From Anaeromusa acidaminophila DSM 3853 (lineage in GTDB: Bacteria; Bacillota; Negativicutes; Anaeromusales; Anaeromusaceae), in the NCBI RefSeq assembly GCF_000374545.1, contig NZ_KB894584.1, positions 118,163-182,162 on the forward strand: a stretch of 64,000 nt of DNA, read 5' to 3'. The notes under the pieces are model-generated. The model was not told where the DNA came from, did no database searches, and was given only the letters and a program-made list of their open reading frames with translations. The translations under genes were made by a program, and so were the position numbers. This document shows positions 52,691-60,363 of the stretch, piece after piece. How positions within the stretch are numbered: position 1 is the first letter of the stretch; the number at the start of each line of letters is the position of its first letter.

Positions 52691-52717
52691 AAAAAGTCGC
52701 CTTATGGCGACTTTTTT
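52691..52717 (+). terminator. Rho-independent terminator after the YitT-type gene
   Basis: AAAAAGTCGCC pairs with GGCGACTTTTTT around TTAT. Confidence 0.92.
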
Positions 52718-52780
52718 CAATATGCCAGAAGTTGGCTGGGAAACAAGGAATAGAGCGGTTTTGTGAGAACTACAAATCAA

Positions 52781-52866
52781 ATTTCGCGATTTTCGCGGTT
52801 GGATAAAAAATTCGAGAGACGTTGCTAACGAACCGCGAAATACACGAAATACGCGAAAAAGGTTTT
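52781..52866 (-). repeat. Family F repeat, copy F2
   Basis: Read inverted, CGCGTATTTCGTGTATTTCG followed by CGGTTCGTTAGC matches F1 at 21811. A second ATTTCGCGATTTTCGCGGTT lies at the left. Confidence 0.7.
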
Positions 52867-52992
52867 CAAGAGATTATGTCTTTCACTTTTTTCTCCTGAG
52901 GACCCTCTCGGGACTCCGGTTCTCTTGTTCAATCCTTGTATTTGTTTCTCCTTTGCCAGAATGATATGATAGAGGCAAAGGCGGTGAATGGT

Positions 52993-53604
52993 TTGCAAAA
53001 AGAAGCGGCTCTGGAATTTTTGGATCGCTTGGCGGCAGGAGTGGCCCAGATGTTTGGCCCGTCCTGCGAAGTGGTAATCCATGACATGAACAATAAAGAA
53101 AGCTCTATCGTCTCGATCTATCACGGCGAGGTGACCAAGCGCCAGGTGGGTGACAGCTTGTCTATTTTGGGCGTGCAGAAGCTGGACGAGTTTTTTGAGG
53201 GCCGGGACTTTGTAAACAGCCAAGGAAAAACCAAGGAGGGGCGGCTTTTAAAAAGCTCCACCTTTCATTTGCGCGGCGAAGACTATCATTATGCCATCGG
53301 CATTAATTACGACTATACCCATCTAGACTTAGCCAAATCGGTACTGGCGGAGCTGACAGCCGTGGGTGCGCCGATAGAGGAGGAGCTTCATGGCGCGGCG
53401 CCTACGTTGGATTCTATTTTTGAGGCTTGCCTGCAGCGTTTGGGAAAACCCGTCGCGCTGCTTAACCGTGAGGATCGGCTGCAAATGATTGCGCTGCTGA
53501 GCGAGCAAGGGGCGTTTCAATTTGCCAAAAGCATTCCTACGATTGCGGAAAAATTAAATGTGTCTCGCTTTACCATCTATAAGTATTTAAAAGAGCGATC
53601 TTGA
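52993..53604 (+). CDS. YheO-type (PAS plus HTH) transcriptional regulator
   Basis: This 203-residue regulator has an N-terminal YheO-PAS domain (GPSCEVVIHDMNNKESSIVSIYHGEVTKRQVGD, SSTFHLRGEDYHYAIGINYDYTHL). A C-terminal helix-turn-helix follows (IPTIAEKLNVSRFTIYKYLKE). The DauR/YheO family includes D-amino-acid and purine-type regulators. The TTG at 52993 is preferred because AAAGGCGGTGA (one mismatch to the ideal site) lies just upstream. ATG 52966 has no site. It stands alone. Confidence 0.88.
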   Translation: MQKEAALEFLDRLAAGVAQMFGPSCEVVIHDMNNKESSIVSIYHGEVTKRQVGDSLSILGVQKLDEFFEGRDFVNSQGKTKEGRLLKSSTFHLRGEDYHYAIGINYDYTHLDLAKSVLAELTAVGAPIEEELHGAAPTLDSIFEACLQRLGKPVALLNREDRLQMIALLSEQGAFQFAKSIPTIAEKLNVSRFTIYKYLKERS

Positions 53605-53607
53605 GAA

Positions 53608-53632
53608 ATTTGAACAAGAGAACCGACATCCA
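53608..53632 (+). repeat. Family B repeat, copy B15 (short)
   Basis: TTTGAACAAGAGAACCGACA begins nine bases after the stop of the YheO-type gene. Confidence 0.65.
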
Positions 53633-53698
53633 TAAGGACTTTCTTGGCCCAGGCGGCAGGATTTTGAAGGACAACGTATAATATCACAGTAGAGAGAA

Positions 53699-56371
53699 AT
53701 GCGGGAAAGCAGCGTGGCGGCGTTGGCTTTCCTTTTTTTGCATAGCAAGGAGTGTTGGGGATTGGCGGAGCAGCGCAGGCAGTTGGTAGCCCGCAATTTT
53801 TGGGAAAGCGTGCCTTTGGAAAAACGGGCTTTTGTCGCCGCGAGGCTGCCGGAGTATTTGGCCAGACTTTCCGGGCCGCTGTTTGCCCAGACCAAAGGGA
53901 TGTATGTCCGCTCGCTCCAGGGCGGCGCGCGGACGGTTTATAAATTTCGCGTCAACAGCGGGGATCGAATTTTGTTTTTGTATGCCCGGGATATACCGGG
54001 GTTGCGCCGGGAGGTGGCTCCGGACAGCGTGGTGCTGCTGGAGTACTGCAAGCATGACGAGCAGGTGAGGCGAGGCGTCTCCTTGCAGGCGGAGGCGGCG
54101 GTTGCCGGGGCTGAGGAAGCGGCTTTTTGCGAAGAACCCTATGAAGAAACCGGAGAGAGCGAGTCCTTGCGTCGCAGCCAGCAATATTGGGGCAATGTGC
54201 CGCAAATTTTGGATGCCGCCGCTTGGTATTTGACGACCGATGAAGGCTTGGCGCGTTTGGTGGAAGAAGGCCGGGGCGACTGGCAGTTGTACCTCAGCCA
54301 GGAGCAGTATGATTGCGTACGCAGCGAAGGAGAGCCTTTGTTTTTGGCCGGCGGCGCCGGTACAGGCAAGTCCACAGTGGGTTTACATAAGCTGATGGCG
54401 CGAAGCTTTCAAGCGGTCAAACTGGGTTATTTTACGTACGCAAAGCGCCTGCGAGATGACACGCAGGCATTGTATGAGGCTTGGCGCGAGGGCGAGGCGG
54501 AACCGGTGCAGGCGCAAACGGAATTTCATTGTGTCGCGTCTTACTGTCGGGAATGCTTGAACGTTCGGGAAAAAGCCATGGTATCCTTCCGAACTTTTGA
54601 AAATCAGTTTTGGCGAATCTACGGGAGCGTCAGCAGCTTCTCTGCTGCCGACGCTTGGCAGGAGATTCGGGGGCTTTTAAAAGGAGGCATGGGCCGGCAC
54701 TGGCTGCGGCAAGATTTGCTGTTGCAGCGGGAATATCCAGTCGCGGCAGAAACGGCGCAGTGGCTGGAAGCGATTGGCTTCTGGGAGGAAGACGGTCACG
54801 GCTGGTGGCGCATTCTTCGCCGTGACGGCAGTCTGGTTTTATTTCAAGGCGCTCTAGGAGCGCCTTCGAACCTGGTGAAAAAAGAAGCATTAGCGCTTTT
54901 GGCAAGGCTGCAGCGAGAAATCCATTGGTTGCCGCTTTTGCCAAAGGCTACGTATTTGCAGCTGCCGTCGGATCATTCGCTCTTTGGACCGGAGCAACGC
55001 GAGCTGCTTTATGAATTGGCGCTGCAGTACCAGCAGTGGCTGGAAAGCCAAAAGCTGCTGGATGAAAATGATATGGCCCGACAAGGGCTTGCCAGGCTGG
55101 CGGCGGGGACGCTGCAACCGGAATTTGACTACTTGGTGATTGATGAAGTACAGGACTTAAGTGAGCTGCAGCTTTACTTTTTGTTGGCCTGCAAGAAGCA
55201 CAACGACCATGATTTCCATTCTTTTTTGTTCAGCGGCGATGTGCAGCAGACCATTAATCCGACGTATTTCGACTTTGGACGCCTGCGCATGCCTTTCCAT
55301 TATCGCGGGCATCTGCGGACCCAGCTGCGGGTGTTGACGAAAAACTATCGTTGTCGGGAACCGATTGTGGCTTTAGGCAACGCGCTGGCGCAGCTTCGCA
55401 GCCGCTGGTGCGGCGCTTCGGACCAGGAAGAAACGCAGCTGCTGCAGCCGCTTTTACCGGGCGTGTTCAAACCGCAATGGCTGCAGGCGCAGCCGGATAA
55501 TGCCAGAGAACTGCTGACGGCGGCGGCGGATGTGCAGCGCGGTTATGTGACGGTGTTGGTAGCCAACGAACAGGAGAAAAAACGCTTATTGTCCGACGGC
55601 TACGGACGGCATAATGTCTACACCGTTCAGGAATTCAAAGGGGCGGAGGATGATTACATTATTGCCTATCGCCTGCTTAGCTCGGCCAAGGAATCTTGGG
55701 AAGAGCTGCTGAACGGTCAAGGGCGGGGGCAACTGCGTCTGCGGTATCAGGCCAACTTGCTCTATGTAGCCATTACGAGAGCCAAAGAGCGTTTGTGCTT
55801 CTATGAAGATGAACCGCCGGCAGGAGTGCTGGCGGAACTGGCGAATTGGCTGGAGGAGGTAGCGGTATTTGATGCATCGCGTCTGGGCCTGCAGGGGCTT
55901 TCAGAAGCGGCGGCGCTGTTGGACAAGGCCCGGGAACGCGAGCGCGAAGAATATTACCTGGATGCCAGCGACTTATATGCCCAAGCTGGCGATGATATCT
56001 CCGCTTCCCGCTGTTTGGGGGCGGAAGCCGAGGCGTCAGGACAGGTGGCGGAGGCCTTAGCGCACTATGAGCGGGCCGGTGAATGGGAACGTGTGCTGAA
56101 TTTGGCAAAAGATACGGGCTATGAAGCTGCGGCGCTGCGAGCCATGCTTCACTTGCATCGCTCCTACGAAGAAATAGAAGCGTATTTTGAGCCTCATGAA
56201 GAACGCTTGCCGCCCGTTCTGGCGGCTATTTCCCGGGAAAAGGGAATGGCGTCTTTGGTTGTAGAGAGCTATTGGCTGCCTAAAATGCAAAGTTTTACGC
56301 AGGCCTGCGAGGAATGCGCCTATGAACTGGAATTTCTTTCTCTGGCGAAAGCGGAAGGAGGCAACCCTTAA
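53699..56371 (+). CDS. UvrD/Rep-type SF1 helicase with RelE-like N-terminus and TPR-like C-terminus
   Basis: This 890-residue protein has complete superfamily-1 helicase motifs: LAGGAGTGKSTVGLHKL (P-loop near residue 217), IDEVQDLSELQ (near 480), LFSGDVQQTI, TKNYRCREPI and LLYVAITRAKERL. Residues about 1-140 have the strand pattern of a RelE/ParE fold (TVYKFRVNSGDRILFLYARD, VVLLEYCKHDEQVRRG). Residues about 730-890 are helical and resemble tetratricopeptide repeats (YYLDASDLYAQAGDDISASRCL, ALAHYERAGEWERVLNLA). The architecture differs from DNA-repair UvrD. A coiled-coil protein is translationally coupled to it. A role in nucleic-acid defence or stress is possible. Confidence 0.85.
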   Translation: MRESSVAALAFLFLHSKECWGLAEQRRQLVARNFWESVPLEKRAFVAARLPEYLARLSGPLFAQTKGMYVRSLQGGARTVYKFRVNSGDRILFLYARDIPGLRREVAPDSVVLLEYCKHDEQVRRGVSLQAEAAVAGAEEAAFCEEPYEETGESESLRRSQQYWGNVPQILDAAAWYLTTDEGLARLVEEGRGDWQLYLSQEQYDCVRSEGEPLFLAGGAGTGKSTVGLHKLMARSFQAVKLGYFTYAKRLRDDTQALYEAWREGEAEPVQAQTEFHCVASYCRECLNVREKAMVSFRTFENQFWRIYGSVSSFSAADAWQEIRGLLKGGMGRHWLRQDLLLQREYPVAAETAQWLEAIGFWEEDGHGWWRILRRDGSLVLFQGALGAPSNLVKKEALALLARLQREIHWLPLLPKATYLQLPSDHSLFGPEQRELLYELALQYQQWLESQKLLDENDMARQGLARLAAGTLQPEFDYLVIDEVQDLSELQLYFLLACKKHNDHDFHSFLFSGDVQQTINPTYFDFGRLRMPFHYRGHLRTQLRVLTKNYRCREPIVALGNALAQLRSRWCGASDQEETQLLQPLLPGVFKPQWLQAQPDNARELLTAAADVQRGYVTVLVANEQEKKRLLSDGYGRHNVYTVQEFKGAEDDYIIAYRLLSSAKESWEELLNGQGRGQLRLRYQANLLYVAITRAKERLCFYEDEPPAGVLAELANWLEEVAVFDASRLGLQGLSEAAALLDKAREREREEYYLDASDLYAQAGDDISASRCLGAEAEASGQVAEALAHYERAGEWERVLNLAKDTGYEAAALRAMLHLHRSYEEIEAYFEPHEERLPPVLAAISREKGMASLVVESYWLPKMQSFTQACEECAYELEFLSLAKAEGGNP

Positions 56372-56778
56372 TGGAAGAAACGGAAATTCAGGTACTGCTG
56401 CATCAATTTAGTCAAAGCAGTAATGCCTTGAAGAAGGTTACGAAACGGATTATCGCATTGCAGACGCTGGCCCAGGAGCTGCAGGACGCGGCCAGCGCTT
56501 TTGAAGAAGAACAGCCTATGGAGGCGGTGGTAGAGCATTTGGAAAAGCAGTTGGGCAGCTTTGTTTCCGTGCAGAGCGAGCTTAAAAGCCTGCGTCAGGA
56601 TCAGGAGGAATTGCAGGGGCAAATGCGTCTGCTGGAAGAAAGAGTGGAGGCGTTGAGCCGTGGCCAGGAAGAGCTGCATCAGGACGTGAAGGAATGCAAG
56701 TCGCTCTTGCAAGAATCCCTGGCTGTGCAGCGAGCGTTTTTGGACCGACTGCCGCCGGCGGCGGAAGAAGAGGAGTAA
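56371..56778 (+). CDS. Coiled-coil protein coupled to the helicase
   Basis: This 135-residue protein is almost all coiled coil (heptads from about residue 15 to 115; ELKSLRQDQEELQGQMRLL). Its ATG overlaps the helicase stop (TAATG), so it is made in step with the helicase. No known domain is visible. It probably assembles or regulates the helicase, since no other partner is near. Confidence 0.75.
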   Translation: MEETEIQVLLHQFSQSSNALKKVTKRIIALQTLAQELQDAASAFEEEQPMEAVVEHLEKQLGSFVSVQSELKSLRQDQEELQGQMRLLEERVEALSRGQEELHQDVKECKSLLQESLAVQRAFLDRLPPAAEEEE

Positions 56779-56791
56779 GGAGGTTTGAATT

Positions 56792-57946
56792 ATGTTATAT
56801 CGTACATTCGGCAAGACTAAGCAACAGGTTTCGGCACTGGGCTTTGGCTGTATGCGTTTGCCTGTAGTGAATGGTGGCGACCCGACACAGATTGACGAGT
56901 CTAAAGCCATCCCGATGATTCGGGCGGCGATCGACGCCGGCGTTAATTATGTGGATACCGCGTACCCGTATCATGGAACCGGTTTTGCCTCCGGAGGCGC
57001 CAGTGAGCCTTTTGTAGGCAAGGCGCTTCAGGACGGTTACCGAGAAAAAGTATTTTTGGCGACGAAAATGCCTTGCTGGCTGGTGAAAAGCCGCGAAGAT
57101 ATGGAGCGGTATTTAAACGAACAGCTTGAAAGGTTGCAGACGGATCATATTGACTTTTATCTGCTGCACTCGCTCAACGTGGAGACGTGGCCAGTGGTTC
57201 GCGACGCCGGAGTTTTTGAGTTTTTGGATGCGGCTATTGCGGATGGACGGATTCGTTATGCCGGTTTTTCCTTTCATGACAAGCTGGCTCTTTTCAAAGA
57301 GATTGTTGACGCCTACGATTGGTCGTTTTGTCAGATTCAGTACAATTACCTGGACGAGGCCTATCAGGCGGGAACGGAAGGACTTCAATACGCCGCTGCC
57401 AAAGGGTTGGGCGTAGTCATCATGGAGCCGCTGCGAGGCGGAAATTTGGTGAATTTGCCGGACGCAGCCAAAGACATTTTGGCGCAAGGTGGCCAGGATC
57501 GTTCGCCTGCGGAATGGGGGCTGCGCTGGGTGTGGGATCACCCGGAGGTGTCTGTTGTGCTTAGCGGTATGAATGCTTCAGAACAAGTGGAAGAGAATTT
57601 GCGCGTCGCGTCGATGGCGGCGCCGGGAAATCTAAATGACGAAGAGCGGCAGTTGGTGGGGACGGTAAAAACGCTGCTCAAAGAGCGCATTCGCGTTAAT
57701 TGCACGGCTTGTTCGTATTGCATGCCCTGCCCTGTGGGCATCAATATTCCGCGGATGTTTTCTATTTATAATGATGATTCTATGTTTGATGGAGCGCCGG
57801 AAACTCGCCGGGCCTATACGGTAGTATCAAAATTGGCGGCGCCGATTTCGGCTTGTGTGGAATGCGGTAAATGCGCTAGCCACTGTCCGCAGGGGATTGC
57901 AATCCCGGAGGAATTGAAAAAAGTGCGGACGCAATTTGAAGGTTAG
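56792..57946 (+). CDS. Aldo/keto reductase with C-terminal 4Fe-4S ferredoxin motifs
   Basis: This 384-residue protein has an aldo/keto reductase barrel: LGFGCMRLP, DAGVNYVDTAYPYHG with the catalytic Asp and Tyr, ATKMPCW with the Lys, and DFYLLHSLN with the His. Two cysteine clusters follow in the last 80 residues (CTACSYCMPCPVGINIPRMF and CVECGKCASHCPQGIAIPEEL), which bind 4Fe-4S clusters. This fused form is common in anaerobes and probably uses ferredoxin-type electrons. AAGGAGG precedes the ATG. It is followed closely by the amidohydrolase gene. The substrate is unknown. Confidence 0.92.
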   Translation: MLYRTFGKTKQQVSALGFGCMRLPVVNGGDPTQIDESKAIPMIRAAIDAGVNYVDTAYPYHGTGFASGGASEPFVGKALQDGYREKVFLATKMPCWLVKSREDMERYLNEQLERLQTDHIDFYLLHSLNVETWPVVRDAGVFEFLDAAIADGRIRYAGFSFHDKLALFKEIVDAYDWSFCQIQYNYLDEAYQAGTEGLQYAAAKGLGVVIMEPLRGGNLVNLPDAAKDILAQGGQDRSPAEWGLRWVWDHPEVSVVLSGMNASEQVEENLRVASMAAPGNLNDEERQLVGTVKTLLKERIRVNCTACSYCMPCPVGINIPRMFSIYNDDSMFDGAPETRRAYTVVSKLAAPISACVECGKCASHCPQGIAIPEELKKVRTQFEG

Positions 57947-57964
57947 AAAGAAGGATATCCATTC

Positions 57965-59587
57965 ATGACAAATGCAGCAGACTGGCTGCTCTATAACTCC
58001 CGCATTTGGACGGGCGAGGCGGAGCAACCTTGGGCTCAGGCGCTGGCGGTACGCGGCGAGCGCATCCTTGCGGTGGGCGCAGACGAAGAAATAAAGAAAC
58101 TGGCCGGCTTGAACACGTCCTGCGTAGATGCAGGCGGCAAGCTGGTACTGCCTGGTTTTATCGACAATCATACCCACTTTTTGATCGGCGGTTTTCAACT
58201 GTTGTCGCTGGATTTGCGGGCGGTAACGTGCAAAGAAGAATTTATCGCCGCCGTCCGGCAGCGGGCGGCGCAGCTACCGGACGGGGCTGTTTTAGGAGGA
58301 GGCGGTTGGAGCAACGACCAATGGACGCAGACCGACCTGCCCCAGCGTTCCTGGGTGGATTCCTTTACGATGGAAAGACCTGTTTTTTTGCATCGCAGCG
58401 ACCTGCACATCGCCTTTGCCAACAGCGCGGCGTTGCGCCTGGCGGGTATCGATAAAAACACGCCGGACCCGGTGGGGGGACAAATTCTGAGGGATAAGGC
58501 TACCGGCGAGCCCACAGGCATTTTGAAAGATAATGCAGTGAAGCTGCTGCAGGAAAAGCTGCCTGCGCCGTCGCCGGAAGAATACGATCAGGCCTTGCAG
58601 GCGGCCATGGACTGCGCTCTTCGCTCCGGCGTCACCTCGGTACAGGATGTGACGGCCTGGCGGGATTGGCTGGACTGGGAGTGCCTGCTGCGCTTTCAGA
58701 AAAAGCAGGCCTTGTCGGTGCGCATTTACGCGCGCACGCAGATTCATGAATGGGAAAAGCAGCCGCAGCTGCGCCAAGACGGCTTTGCCGACGATGCCTG
58801 GCTGCGCCTGGGTGGAGTCAAAGGCTTTGTAGACGGCTCCCTTGGCTCCGGCACGGCCTACATGTGCGAACCCTACAATGACGCGCCGGAAACTTGCGGC
58901 CTCTTGACGGAACAGATGCTGCCGAAAGGCATTATGAAGGAACGGCTGGCGGCGGCGGACCGCTCCGGGCTGGCGGCATCGCTGCACGCCATTGGCGACA
59001 AGGCCAATCAGCTGCTCTTAGATATTTTTGAAGAAGTCCAGGCCGAAAACGGCCCGCGAGATCGGCGTTTCCGCATTGAGCATGCGCAGCATTTGCGCCG
59101 CGAAGATATCGCACGCATGGCGCGTTTGGGCGTGTTAGCGTCGGTGCAGCCGGGGCATGTGGCGGATGACGGCTGTTGGGCGGAAAAACGCATTGGCCCA
59201 GAGCGCTGCCGTACGACTTATGCCTTCCGCTCACTTTTGGAGGCTGGCGTGTCCCTTTCCTTCGGGACCGATTGGCCTGTAGTGCCTTTAGACCCTTTTC
59301 AGGGTATTTACACAGCGGTGACGCGGCGGACGCTGGACGGACGCTACCCAAACGGCTGGGTGCCGGAAGAAAAGCTGAAGCTCGAAGATGCCGTGCGCGC
59401 CTATACCTTGGGCGGCGCTTATGCGGAGTTCAGCGAGCAGGAAAAAGGATCTTTAAAAGTAGGTAAACTGGCGGATTTAGTCATGGTATCGCAGGACATT
59501 TTCCAGGTTCCCGTGGATGAACTGCCGCAGACCAAGGTGCTGCTGACCATGGTCGGCGGCCAGGTTCGCTACTGCGCCGAAGAGTAA
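57965..59587 (+). CDS. YtcJ-type metal-dependent amidohydrolase
   Basis: This 540-residue protein matches the Amidohydro_3 (YtcJ/exoenzyme-regulatory type) family. Features are LPGFIDNHTHFLIGG (HxH), DAWLRLGGVKGFVDGSLGSGTA, SLHAIGDKANQLLLD, RIEHAQHL and LSFGTDWPV with the metal aspartate. It starts 18 bases after the aldo/keto reductase stop, so both likely form one operon. It cleaves an amide or ester bond in an unknown cytoplasmic substrate. A family B repeat follows the stop. Confidence 0.9.
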   Translation: MTNAADWLLYNSRIWTGEAEQPWAQALAVRGERILAVGADEEIKKLAGLNTSCVDAGGKLVLPGFIDNHTHFLIGGFQLLSLDLRAVTCKEEFIAAVRQRAAQLPDGAVLGGGGWSNDQWTQTDLPQRSWVDSFTMERPVFLHRSDLHIAFANSAALRLAGIDKNTPDPVGGQILRDKATGEPTGILKDNAVKLLQEKLPAPSPEEYDQALQAAMDCALRSGVTSVQDVTAWRDWLDWECLLRFQKKQALSVRIYARTQIHEWEKQPQLRQDGFADDAWLRLGGVKGFVDGSLGSGTAYMCEPYNDAPETCGLLTEQMLPKGIMKERLAAADRSGLAASLHAIGDKANQLLLDIFEEVQAENGPRDRRFRIEHAQHLRREDIARMARLGVLASVQPGHVADDGCWAEKRIGPERCRTTYAFRSLLEAGVSLSFGTDWPVVPLDPFQGIYTAVTRRTLDGRYPNGWVPEEKLKLEDAVRAYTLGGAYAEFSEQEKGSLKVGKLADLVMVSQDIFQVPVDELPQTKVLLTMVGGQVRYCAEE

Positions 59588-59603
59588 AAATACGAGAAAG
59601 AGC

Positions 59604-59650
59604 TTGAACAAGAGTCGCGGGAGAATCGGAGGGTACGCACGAGGATTAGC
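59604..59650 (+). repeat. Family B repeat, copy B16
   Basis: TTGAACAAGAGTCGCGGGAG, then AATCGGAGGGTACGCACGAG, 16 bases after the amidohydrolase stop. Confidence 0.75.
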
Positions 59651-59660
59651 AAATGCGGCG

Positions 59661-59790
59661 AATCCCTCCGCCGCTGAGGCGGTACCTCCCTTTGGCAAGG
59701 GAGGCAAGGTTTAGGATTTGGTCTGTCGAGATGCTGAGACAAAAGGTCCCCCTTGCGAAAGGGGGATGACTCGCAGGGCCAGGGGGATTT
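59661..59790 (+). repeat. Family A repeat, copy A2, left of DUF559
   Basis: This 130-bp copy starts AATCCCTCCGCCGCTGAGGC and ends GCAGGGCCAGGGGGATTT. It holds CTCCCTTTGGCAAGGGAG and CCCCCTTGCGAAAGGGGG hairpins. It is in direct orientation to A3. Confidence 0.88.
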
Positions 59791-59809
59791 AAAAATCGAG
59801 GCGATATAA

Positions 59810-60238
59810 ATGCATCGCAAGCATAATAAGGCGCTTACTGTTTATGCTCGGCAATTGAGAAAAGCTATGACGAAGGAAGAACGAAAGCTTTGGTATGAAT
59901 TTTTGCGTGAGTATCCGGTGCGGTTTTTACGACAAAAAGTAATTGGCCAGTACATTGTTGATTTCTATTGTGCTCAAGCTGGCTTGGTTTTGGAAGTAGA
60001 TGGCGGCCAGCATTATGAAGAAGAAAATCTTATTCAGGATAAATTGCGTAGTGTAACTTTGGGGCAATACGGACTTGAAGTGCTGCGGTTTAGTAATTTA
60101 GAAGTTAAAGAAAACTTTTTCGGCGTCTGCGAAGCCATTGAATTACGGCTTAAAACACGCCTGGAAGAAAAAAGTACGAATCTCTCCACCGCTGACACCT
60201 CCTTTTGGCAAGGGAGGCAGGTTCTGTCGAGGGGCTGA
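59810..60238 (+). CDS. DUF559 family endonuclease-like protein (Vsr-like PD-(D/E)XK fold)
   Basis: This 142-residue protein begins with the typical DUF559 KALTVYARQLRKAMTKEERKLWYEFLRE. The nuclease core follows: VIGQYIVDFYCAQAGLVLEVDGGQHYEE, with Asp and Glu in the positions of metal-binding residues, then RFSNLEVKENFFGVCEAIE. Residues 124-142 (NLSTADTSFWQGRQVLSRG) are encoded entirely by the family A repeat copy A3, so the domain ends near 120 and the tail is repeat-derived. The start ATG follows a weak site (CGAGGCG). It may be the nuclease of a small mobile element. Confidence 0.85.
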   Translation: MHRKHNKALTVYARQLRKAMTKEERKLWYEFLREYPVRFLRQKVIGQYIVDFYCAQAGLVLEVDGGQHYEEENLIQDKLRSVTLGQYGLEVLRFSNLEVKENFFGVCEAIELRLKTRLEEKSTNLSTADTSFWQGRQVLSRG

Positions 60239-60290
60239 GACAAAATGTCCCCCTTGCTAAAGGGGGATGGCCCGCAGGGCCAGGGGGATA
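60179..60290 (+). repeat. Family A repeat, copy A3, right of DUF559 and overlapping its 3' end
   Basis: This 112-bp copy starts AATCTCTCCACCGCTGAC and ends CAGGGCCAGGGGGATA. Its first 60 bases are in frame with the DUF559 gene. The TTGACA promoter of the next operon starts four bases after it ends. Confidence 0.88.
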
Positions 60291-60293
60291 TAT

Positions 60294-60322
60294 TTGACAT
60301 ACTTCTTTTAGAGTGCTATGCT
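60294..60322 (+). promoter_or_regulatory. Promoter of the TetR-EmrA-EmrB operon
   Basis: TTGACA (60294-60299), 17 bases, TATGCT (60317-60322). Confidence 0.8.
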
Positions 60323-60324
60323 AA

Positions 60325-60346
60325 TTCAAACAAACGATTGTTTGAA
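60325..60346. promoter_or_regulatory. TetR operator
   Basis: Arms TTCAAACAA (60325-60333) and TTGTTTGAA (60338-60346) are perfect 9-bp inverted repeats around ACGA. The site sits right after the -10, in the position for repression, and just before the TetR gene, so autoregulation is likely. Confidence 0.8.
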
Positions 60347-60363
60347 ATGGGAGGCGAATGAAA

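Larger units (their letters stand above)
52612..52932. repeat. Family B repeat, copy B14, split by a terminator and a family F repeat
   Basis: The left end GACGAACAAGAGAATAGG at 52616 and the right end CGGGACTCCGGTTCTCTTGTTCAA at 52909-52932 are inverted. A terminator and an F unit lie between. These account for the whole 52609-52992 gap. Confidence 0.75.
59661..60290 (+). mobile_element. Candidate mobile unit: DUF559 gene flanked by direct family A repeats
   Basis: A2 (59661-59790), a DUF559 gene (59810-60238) and A3 (60179-60290) form a compact 630-bp unit. Solo family A copies without the gene occur at 2440-2529 and about 29010-29057, as expected for non-autonomous copies. Mobility is inferred, and no target duplication was identified with certainty. 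Confidence 0.5.

Noticed and set aside
59810..60238. DUF559 gene as a DNA mismatch-repair Vsr enzyme
   Set aside because: It is only distantly Vsr-like, there is no neighbouring dcm-type methylase, and the flanking repeats suggest a mobile unit instead.
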